From the NCBI GenBank assembly GCA_903924805.1, contig CAIYCZ010000504.1, positions 1-15,790 on the forward strand: a DNA stretch of 15,790 nucleotides, written 5' to 3'. A model generated the notes under the pieces. It was not told where the DNA came from. It ran no database searches and saw nothing but the letters and a program-made list of their open reading frames with translations. The stretch is from an uncultured delta proteobacterium. GTDB lineage: Bacteria; Desulfobacterota; WTBG01; CAIYCZ01. Position numbers and translations under genes: made by a program. Of the stretch, positions 6,476-12,077 are shown piece by piece. The first letter of the stretch is position 1; each line of letters begins with the position of its first letter.

Positions 6476-6859
6476 CTACTTTTTGTTCTTCAGCAAGGCC
6501 GCGAGATCAGCGAACGGCCGGTAGGTAGAAAGTGGCTCCTGCGTGCCGCTCGGCGTCGACCCGTCACACCACTGCGCATCCAGATACCGCGAGTGCTCAT
6601 TGTCGTGGCAGTAGAGACACAGCAGTTCCCAGTTGTTGCCATCAGGCGGATTGTTATCGTGGTTGTGATCCTTGTGATGAACTGTCAGCTCGCGAAGTCC
6701 CTTGCCCGTGAATTCGCGCCCACACCGCGCACATATCCACGGAAAAATCCTGAGCGCTCGCTCCCGATAGGTCTTTGCCCGACGCTCTCGTTCGCGCCGC
6801 ACCTCGTCAATGCTCTCATCCAGCCTATTGGCCTCTGTTCGCGTCTTCTTTGGCGCCAT
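6476..6859 (-). CDS. yajD: HNH nuclease, YajD-like
   Basis: This 127-residue protein closely resembles Escherichia coli YajD as I remember it: FPWICARCGREF, LRELTVHHKDHNH, then NWELLCLYCHDNEHS and the ending YRPFADLAALLKNKK all have direct counterparts there. The two CxxC pairs (CARC, CLYC) should bind structural zinc, and HH in VHHKDHNH is the HNH metal and catalytic core. The family is taken to cut DNA, but its cellular role is not known. The length fits the family, with a charged N-terminal extension rich in Arg and Glu. GGAG lies about ten bases before the ATG. It stands alone between unrelated genes and its codons look more GC-rich than its neighbours', which suggests acquisition by transfer. 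Confidence 0.88.
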   Translation of the reverse strand: MAPKKTRTEANRLDESIDEVRRERERRAKTYRERALRIFPWICARCGREFTGKGLRELTVHHKDHNHDNNPPDGNNWELLCLYCHDNEHSRYLDAQWCDGSTPSGTQEPLSTYRPFADLAALLKNKK

Positions 6860-6997
6860 GTGCGCACACTCCAGTGGTCCTGTTTAGAACATGAATAACC
6901 GTATGCGAGCAGGATACTGACCGGGAAGGCTTTATTGAATACGTGTTGCGGTCTATTTTAAATACCGGTAAGGTCACATTCAGACTTTTGCCCGCTT

Positions 6998-8455
6998 TTA
7001 CAGGGTAATAATTTCAAGCGAATTAGTGCCGCCGGTCTGACCTGAAGAAGTCCCCTCGGTGAGTATCACCCTATCACCCTTTTTCACCACTTCGGATTCC
7101 CTCACCCATTTCAGTATGGCAGCATGTTCGCCGGTATCCCGTTTCTTCAGCAGCACCGGAAATACACCATAAGAAAGGGCTAAAAACCGGTAAGCAGATT
7201 CGTTTGGGGTGAACGAAAGAATCCAGCTGTCAGGCTTAAAGCTTGATATGCGGCGCGGCGTTGCGCCGGTGAGGGTGGGTGATATGATAAACCCTATCTC
7301 CAGCAGATGCGCCGCCTCAATTACGTTAAGGGATATAACATCAGCAACAGAAGCTCTGGCACGGGAGGCGCCGCCGCATATAAGCTGTTCCGCCTCTGCC
7401 AGGCTCCGCTGCCCCTTTCTCTGATGCTCAATAGCTGAGGCAATTTTTGCCATCATGTGCACGGTCTCAACCGGGTATTTACCAATGGCGGTCTCTTCAG
7501 AGAGCATCACCGCGTCCGTTCCATCAAGTATGGCATTTGCCACATCGGTAGCTTCTGCCCTGGTCGGGCGGATGTTATCAGTCATGGATTCAAGCATCTG
7601 GGTAGCGGTGATGACCGGGCGGCCGGCGAGGTTTGCCTTGCGAATAAGTTTTTTCTGAATGCCCGGAACATTTTCCAGCGGTATCTCAACGCCAAGGTCC
7701 CCGCGGGCAACCATGAGTGCATCTGTCGCAGAGAGTATCTCGTCAATATTTTCTACGGCAACAGCCCGCTCAATCTTAGCTACCGTATAAACAGTTGCCC
7801 CCCTTTTTCGGGCAAAATCCTTCACCCTTATGATATCAGATGCTTTTTCGATAAATGAAATGCAGAAGGTATCCACTCCCTCTTTCAGCGCAGCGTCAAT
7901 AATAGCAAGGTCGTGCCGGGTAACCGGATCAACAGCAAGTTTTGCGCCGGGGAGGTTCAGCCCCTTATGGGACAGCAGGTGCCCCCCTATTATGACGTTA
8001 CAGATAACCTCATCTCCTGAGACCTCCTGCACCCGCATCTGAATGAATCCGTCATTGAGATAGATAAGACTGTTTTTAGAGACCGCAGCGGGCAATTCCT
8101 TATAATTGACCGGAATATGTGCTGCTGAACGGGGTACCAGTTTTGTGGTGAACGTCACCCGGTCGCCTTTTTTAATCACCAGCGGCTCATGCTGCAGCTT
8201 GCCTATGCGGATTTTGGGGCCGGGAAGGTCGGCAATGACAGTCACCAGCCGGCCGGCACGGCTGGCTACTGAGCGGATGCGCCGGATAATTTCCAGATGA
8301 CCCTGTATATCTCCATGAGAAAAATTGATCCGCGCAACATCCATGCCGCCTGTTATCAGCTTTTTCAGGACAGATTCTGCACAGGAGGCGGGACCGATAG
8401 TACAGACAATCTTTGTTTTATGGCCGGGTAATTTCACCAGTGTGGTTCCATTCAT
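6998..8455 (-). CDS. pyk: Pyruvate kinase
   Basis: This 485-residue enzyme converts phosphoenolpyruvate and ADP to pyruvate and ATP, the last step of glycolysis. Visible motifs are TKIVCTIGPAS (14-24), ARINFSHG (41-48, with the substrate Arg and Asn), ADLPGPKIR (75-83), the catalytic Lys and metal-binding Glu in VAKIERA (Lys227, Glu229), ARGDLG (250-255, metal Asp253) and TATQMLESM (283-291). The segment RPTRAEATDVANAILDGTDA is the family's most conserved stretch. The C-terminal regulatory domain is complete. Its ATG follows the stop of the upstream protease gene without a gap (TAAATG on the reverse strand), so the two are probably translationally coupled and co-transcribed. It is the last gene of the group that starts at the thioesterase. 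No clear terminator is visible behind it. Confidence 0.97.
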   Translation of the reverse strand: MNGTTLVKLPGHKTKIVCTIGPASCAESVLKKLITGGMDVARINFSHGDIQGHLEIIRRIRSVASRAGRLVTVIADLPGPKIRIGKLQHEPLVIKKGDRVTFTTKLVPRSAAHIPVNYKELPAAVSKNSLIYLNDGFIQMRVQEVSGDEVICNVIIGGHLLSHKGLNLPGAKLAVDPVTRHDLAIIDAALKEGVDTFCISFIEKASDIIRVKDFARKRGATVYTVAKIERAVAVENIDEILSATDALMVARGDLGVEIPLENVPGIQKKLIRKANLAGRPVITATQMLESMTDNIRPTRAEATDVANAILDGTDAVMLSEETAIGKYPVETVHMMAKIASAIEHQRKGQRSLAEAEQLICGGASRARASVADVISLNVIEAAHLLEIGFIISPTLTGATPRRISSFKPDSWILSFTPNESAYRFLALSYGVFPVLLKKRDTGEHAAILKWVRESEVVKKGDRVILTEGTSSGQTGGTNSLEIITL

Positions 8456-9673
8456 TTACTGAGTTAATTTCCCTTCACCCTCCTCTTTATCCCCTCCCAT
8501 CCAAGGCAGGGGAGGATTAAGGTGGGGGTGATCTGTGTGATCTTTTTCTTCCTCAAACTCGATTTTAAGCGAGAGGAATTGCAGCATATCTTTCAGGGTG
8601 ATAATGCCTGCCAGGTGATCGCCATGTACCACCATGAGCCGGGATGCCCTGGTCTGGCTCATTCTGGCAAGCGCTTTCGTCGCATCCATATCAGAATGGA
8701 TGCTGTTATCGGGTGAGCACTGCTCTATGAGCGAGCCAATAATCGTGCTGCCCCACGCTTCACGCGGCAATTCTTTAACCTGGCGGGTCGTAATACAGCC
8801 GAGAAGTTTTCCATCATCCACCACGGGAAACATCTTAAAGTGATATGTATATATATAGTCTTCAATCAGTTCCGCCACGGTAATGCGGGATGTCACGGTC
8901 ACCGGATTTAATCTCATAAAGCGGCTTACCGGCTCTCCCTGCAATGCCCGGCTTACCAGTACCTGCTGGTAGGACATATCAGCAGCGCGTTTGAGGAACA
9001 TGCCAATCATAATCCACCAGAATCCGCCAATGAAATTTCCCTGCACAATCTTGTAGAAGCCGCCAATAATCAGTGCCAGGCTGAAAAGAGATCCGGTCCG
9101 GGAAGCTATCCGGGTTGCCCAGCGGAGGTTATCCTTCCAGCCCCACAGCGCTGCTCGTAAAATGCGTCCTCCGTCAAGGGGAAACGCGGGTACCAGATTA
9201 AATACCGCAAGAAGCACGTTGAGTGAGGCAAGATAGCTGAGTACCCCTGTTATTGGCACAGGCCACTCATTTGCCATTCCCAAAACATTGACGCCATAGA
9301 GAATAACGGCAAGTACCATGCTTGAAACAGGGCCGGCAACAGCCATTAGAAATTCTATTTTGGCGCTTTCAGGCTGCTCTTCCATTTCAGCGACACCGCC
9401 AAAAATAAAAAGGGTAATTCCGCTGATGGGCAGGCCGTATTTTTTTGCCACCAGGGAATGGGAGAGCTCGTGCAAAATAATTGAAGCAAACAGGCCCAGC
9501 GCACCGGCAACTCCCATCCACCAGCAGGTGGCATCAGACAGATTTTTATAGTAGTAGGGGAACAGCCCCCGGGCAAGCGACCAGGTCACAAGCACTGCCA
9601 GCACCAGCCAGCTCATGTCCACCCGGACAGCAAATCCAAAAAGCTTAAACAGGGTTACGCGTTTTCCAAACAT
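8456..9673 (-). CDS. Site-2-type M50 metalloprotease with two CBS domains
   Basis: This is a membrane protease of 405 residues. HELSH (residues 68-72) is the zinc-binding HExxH with its catalytic Glu, and NLVPAFPLDGG (159-169) supplies the third zinc ligand Asp167. At least five hydrophobic segments form the membrane core, and residues 248-372 form two CBS domains (about 253-310 and 318-372), which in this subfamily bind nucleotides and may gate proteolysis. The substrate is unknown; relatives cut anti-sigma factors or membrane regulators. The start MFGKRVTLFKLFG at 9673 matches the family; a longer frame from TTG at 9709 is coded largely by an inverted repeat. The last 24 residues, from HPHLNPPLP on, are encoded by an interspersed repeat and are not part of the fold. 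The stop adjoins the pyruvate kinase start. Confidence 0.93.
   Translation of the reverse strand: MFGKRVTLFKLFGFAVRVDMSWLVLAVLVTWSLARGLFPYYYKNLSDATCWWMGVAGALGLFASIILHELSHSLVAKKYGLPISGITLFIFGGVAEMEEQPESAKIEFLMAVAGPVSSMVLAVILYGVNVLGMANEWPVPITGVLSYLASLNVLLAVFNLVPAFPLDGGRILRAALWGWKDNLRWATRIASRTGSLFSLALIIGGFYKIVQGNFIGGFWWIMIGMFLKRAADMSYQQVLVSRALQGEPVSRFMRLNPVTVTSRITVAELIEDYIYTYHFKMFPVVDDGKLLGCITTRQVKELPREAWGSTIIGSLIEQCSPDNSIHSDMDATKALARMSQTRASRLMVVHGDHLAGIITLKDMLQFLSLKIEFEEEKDHTDHPHLNPPLPWMGGDKEEGEGKLTQ
8464..8530. repeat. Interspersed palindromic repeat inside the protease 3' end
   Basis: Two 22-base arms (8476-8497 and 8509-8530) match at 17 positions around an 11-base centre. Read in the protease frame it gives PHLNPPLP followed by GGDKEEGEGKL, the usual translation of a repeat dispersed widely in environmental bacterial genomes. 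It probably inserted at or near the old stop codon. Confidence 0.65.
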
Positions 9674-9693
9674 ATCAGGAATCCATTGCTTGC

Positions 9694-9718
9694 AGCTGTC
9701 AGTCATCAACTGACAGCT
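9694..9718. repeat. Perfect inverted repeat at the apparent protease start
   Basis: AGCTGTCAGT (9694-9703) and ACTGACAGCT (9709-9718) form a perfect 10-base stem with loop CATCA. TCAGTTGACAG-type repeats of this kind are dispersed in several bacterial phyla. It contains the false upstream start codons TTG 9709 and ATG 9706. Confidence 0.6.
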
Positions 9719-9720
9719 AC

Positions 9721-9753
9721 CCGCCTCTGCGTTCTCTGCGCCCTTCGCGGTTA
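9721..9753. repeat. Interspersed CCGC...GCGG repeat
   Basis: The stretch CCTCTGCGTTCTCTGCGCCC followed by TTCGCGG matches, from memory, a short element found scattered between genes in many environmental bacteria. It is bounded by CCGC and GCGG and fills the gap between the thioesterase stop and the protease. Confidence 0.5.
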
Positions 9754-9754
9754 A

Positions 9755-10243
9755 TTATTTTTTATTCTCTGCTGTTTTCTGATTCTTTGCCACAAGCCGG
9801 ATTTCCCTGCGCTGAAGAGCTTCACGGTTGCGTCTTTTTTCTTCATCCGTCTCAGGCGTAAGCGGCGGCACCGTTGTGGGACGGCCGTTCCTGTCAAGGG
9901 CGACAAAGGTGAGATATGCTGAAGCGGTATGGCGCACCTCGCCGGTAAACAGGTTTTCAGCCTCCACCCGGACACCAATTTCCATTGAAGAGCGTGCCAC
10001 CATGTTAAGGCTCGCCCTAAGCGTGAGAAGGTCGCCGATAAATACCGGATAGTGAAAAACCAGGCTGTCAATTGAGGCGGTAACTGCATTGTTCCGCGCA
10101 TGCCTGATGGCAACCACCCCTGCCGTCATATCTATATGCTTCATAATAATTCCGCCGTGAACGTTGCCGGCTGGATTGGCATCCTCAGGCATCATCACAT
10201 AGGATATCGTAACGCTGCTGCCCTTAACCCGTTTCCCCTCCAT
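9755..10243 (-). CDS. Acyl-CoA thioesterase, hotdog fold (YciA/BACH type)
   Basis: This 162-residue hotdog-fold enzyme hydrolyses acyl-CoA to free acid and CoA. MMPEDANPAGNVHGGIIMK (17-35) followed by Asp38 is the signature of the cytosolic acyl-CoA hydrolase subfamily, where Asn and Asp act in catalysis. SIDSLVFHYPVFIGDLLTL (58-76) and SAYLTFVALDRNGRP (108-122) are the other conserved strands. It probably works as a homohexamer or trimer of dimers as relatives do. The basic C-terminal 30 residues are an extra tail. GGGAGGT just before the ATG is a strong ribosome site. It is the first gene of a reverse group with the M50 protease and pyruvate kinase, and a candidate promoter lies at 10292-10321. 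The acyl chain preference cannot be read from sequence. Confidence 0.92.
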   Translation of the reverse strand: MEGKRVKGSSVTISYVMMPEDANPAGNVHGGIIMKHIDMTAGVVAIRHARNNAVTASIDSLVFHYPVFIGDLLTLRASLNMVARSSMEIGVRVEAENLFTGEVRHTASAYLTFVALDRNGRPTTVPPLTPETDEEKRRNREALQRREIRLVAKNQKTAENKK

Positions 10244-10291
10244 GGTACCTCCCGAATTAAAAAAATAAAATGATAGCCCTCAGCTGTTTTT

Positions 10292-10321
10292 ACTGTACCA
10301 CCAACAATTTCCCGATGTCAA
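10292..10321 (-). promoter_or_regulatory. Candidate sigma70 promoter of the thioesterase-protease-pyk group
   Basis: On the reverse strand a perfect TTGACA (10321-10316) lies 18 bases before TACAGT (10297-10292), giving a leader of about 40 bases. It stands back to back with the forward promoter at 10361-10389. Confidence 0.5.
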
Positions 10322-10360
10322 AGGATATGTATCTGAATGAAAATCTGCGTTATTTTTTAT

Positions 10361-10389
10361 TTGACACATTAATCGCTTAACCCTATACT
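10361..10389 (+). promoter_or_regulatory. Strong sigma70 promoter of the Lys/Ala-rich protein gene
   Basis: A perfect TTGACA (10361-10366), a 17-base spacer and TATACT (10384-10389) form a near-consensus promoter. The leader of about 110 bases contains a weak TGAG/CTCA hairpin near 10424-10438. Confidence 0.75.
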
Positions 10390-10507
10390 CACGCAATCAA
10401 AAAACAGGGTATCAGAAAGTGTATGAGTTAAAAGCTCACCCACTCTCGACCCCTAAACTCTTCAAAGTGCATATTTTCTGTGATTGAATTAAACTAAAGG
10501 AGCAACA

Positions 10508-10861
10508 ATGGCATCAAATGTAAAACAGACACGAGAAGCACAGAAGGAGAAATTCCTGAAACTGCTTGCTCAACGGAAGGCGCAATTGCTTGCACAGGGC
10601 GTTGCTAAGGAAAGGATAGCAAAAGATAACGTGGCAAAACACCTGCTTGCGGAAATAAAAAGAACTTCACAGGCAATTGCTTCTATCACTGCACGGCAGC
10701 AGGTGATAGAGAAGGCAAAAGTTCAGAAGCAGGAGCGTGCTGCACAGGCTGCAGCCGAAGGACCCAAAGCCAAAAAGAAAACACAAGCTGAAAAAGCACC
10801 GGCAAAAGCAGGGAAAAAAGAGAAGAAAGAGAAAAAAGAAAAGAAACAGGAAGAAGCGTAA
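10508..10861 (+). CDS. Small Lys/Ala-rich basic protein (117 aa), function unknown
   Basis: I do not recognise a family. Residues 1-75 are predicted helical and charged (with KFLKLLAQRKAQLLAQGVAK near 15-34), then an Ala-rich linker leads to a Lys/Glu tail with KKEKKEKKEKK. No Cys, signal peptide or membrane helix is present. Low-complexity Lys/Ala tails resemble histone H1-like and other nucleic-acid-binding bacterial proteins, so a nucleoid or RNA-binding role is possible but unproven. AAAGGAG before the ATG is a good ribosome site. It has its own near-consensus promoter and a very strong terminator, so it is a monocistronic and probably well expressed gene. Confidence 0.8.
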   Translation: MASNVKQTREAQKEKFLKLLAQRKAQLLAQGVAKERIAKDNVAKHLLAEIKRTSQAIASITARQQVIEKAKVQKQERAAQAAAEGPKAKKKTQAEKAPAKAGKKEKKEKKEKKQEEA

Positions 10862-10885
10862 TAATTCCGAATTATCATCAGGAAT

Positions 10886-10932
10886 AAAACAGGGGGTTGC
10901 ATAGTTTACATTATATGTAACCCCCTGTTTTT
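10886..10932 (+). terminator. Very strong intrinsic terminator
   Basis: AAAACAGGGGGTTGCAT (10886-10902) pairs with ATGTAACCCCCTGTTTT (10915-10931), 17 pairs with one G-T wobble and a 12-base loop, ending in a T-tract. It closes the Lys/Ala-rich gene. The A-run before the stem may let it work in both directions. Confidence 0.92.
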
Positions 10933-10968
10933 ATATAAAAGAAACTATATGAATCAACTAAATGCAGG

Positions 10969-10997
10969 TTGCATATTTTATTTTTTGAGAATATAAA
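10969..10997 (+). promoter_or_regulatory. Candidate promoter for the secretin-N/PCP_red-like gene
   Basis: TTGCAT (10969-10974), 17 bases and TATAAA (10992-10997) lie just behind the terminator, giving a leader of about 30 bases up to the ATG at 11036. Confidence 0.5.
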
Positions 10998-11035
10998 TTA
11001 TTATCAGCATTTAACCATGTTTAAGGGGGGACTTT

Positions 11036-11947
11036 ATGCAACAAGGCAAAAGAAGATTAATTATTATATTGTCAACTATTTGTTTTTGCCTTTATTGCCC
11101 AATGCCTCTGTGCGCGGCACCCAATACTATAATAAAAATTTTTCATGAGAAAGGTTTATTGAGCGTGGAGGCTGAAAATGTACAGCCTGAAATACTGTTT
11201 AGTGAACTTGGCAGGCAGTGTGACATAGAGGTTATTGCCCATGGAGACGTATTCCCGGAGAAGGGCATAACCGTCAGCTTTAAAGACCTTCCCGAGAAGG
11301 AAGCAATTAAGAAACTGGTTAAGCTGTGTGGCTTCAGAAACTATCTGCTCGATTTCCAGGGAAATAAACCGGAGGAAACACGGCTGGTAAAGCTTGAGCT
11401 TTTTATGACGGGGTCCGGTGAGCGGGTGCTGACAAAACCCGCAGCAATTGGACAGGGAGTACCGTTCGGAAAGATTGTAAAGCCGCGGCCAGCAAAAGAT
11501 GACCGCATTGCCCCGATTGTTAATGAAACCATGAGCTCCGGGAAACTCAAAGACAAAGACTCTTTTGCACCGGGCAATGATTTTCACTGGGACGGCAGCG
11601 GCCTCATTGATTTTCCGAAATACACCGGCACGCTTGCCTATGATAAAAGCACCTCCCGCTGGGATGATGATGCAAAGCTGTTTTCCCAAAAGACTATGGA
11701 TGTTATACCCCCTGCAGTTCGCGATGCGATGGCAGATGCCATGATTAAGGCATGCGATGAAGTGGCAAAGGAAAAAGGCACTGATACCATAACCCCGGAA
11801 ATAGCTGCAGATGCGGTAGAGCGCCTTGCCAAAGGCTTCAACATGCCGCCGGTGGTGATGCAGAACCTGCCTAAATCACTTGCAGACTTTGACCGCCCCA
11901 AAACGCCCATAGATTCAAAGCATCTGAAAGAACAGTATAGAAAATAG
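11036..11947 (+). CDS. Exported protein with secretin-N-like and PCP_red-like domains
   Basis: This 303-residue protein starts with a Sec signal peptide: KRR, then a hydrophobic core, then cleavage near LCA-AP (residue 27). Residues 41-107 look like the short N-terminal domain of secretins and TonB receptors (STN): LLSVEAENVQPEILFSELG, then VSFKDLPEKEAIKKLVK and YLLDF. Residues about 209-262 resemble PCP_red, with WDDDAK, IPPAVRD, AKEKG and ITPEIAADAV in the expected order; this domain is known from protochlorophyllide-reductase-related proteins and many others. A Pro- and Lys-rich linker joins them. AAGGGGGG precedes the ATG. It is followed by a large exported SUMF1-like protein about 130 bases on. 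The role is unknown; a periplasmic adaptor is one guess. Both domain calls are by eye and the second is the weaker. Confidence 0.75.
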   Translation: MQQGKRRLIIILSTICFCLYCPMPLCAAPNTIIKIFHEKGLLSVEAENVQPEILFSELGRQCDIEVIAHGDVFPEKGITVSFKDLPEKEAIKKLVKLCGFRNYLLDFQGNKPEETRLVKLELFMTGSGERVLTKPAAIGQGVPFGKIVKPRPAKDDRIAPIVNETMSSGKLKDKDSFAPGNDFHWDGSGLIDFPKYTGTLAYDKSTSRWDDDAKLFSQKTMDVIPPAVRDAMADAMIKACDEVAKEKGTDTITPEIAADAVERLAKGFNMPPVVMQNLPKSLADFDRPKTPIDSKHLKEQYRK

Positions 11948-11999
11948 GGAACAGGGGTCAAGAGGCATGAAACCGGTCAAAAAGTAAAGATGCATGATG

Positions 12000-12047
12000 C
12001 AGGATTCAGGATAAAAATTCATCACGTGTTTTGTATCATGAATCATG
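12000..12047. repeat. Imperfect inverted repeat before the propeller-SUMF1 gene
   Basis: CAGGATTCAGGATA (12000-12013) and TATCATGAATCATG (12034-12047) are inverted copies matching at 12 of 14 positions. This GATTCAGGAT-type element resembles dispersed repeats in environmental genomes. Its right arm supplies an ATG at 12045 that is probably not the real start of the next gene. Confidence 0.45.
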
Positions 12048-12077
12048 AACCCCGGGTTTGATAAAGGAGACATCAAC

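Noticed and set aside
6362..6898. Forward open frame across the HNH nuclease gene
   Set aside because: It is antisense to a strongly recognised YajD-like gene and has no recognisable motif; GC-rich codons on the other strand explain its length.
10903..10974. Repeated GGTTGCATA segments around the terminator, considered as a possible riboswitch
   Set aside because: The first copy is fully explained by the terminator stem and the second by the -35 region of the next promoter; no conserved aptamer pattern is visible.
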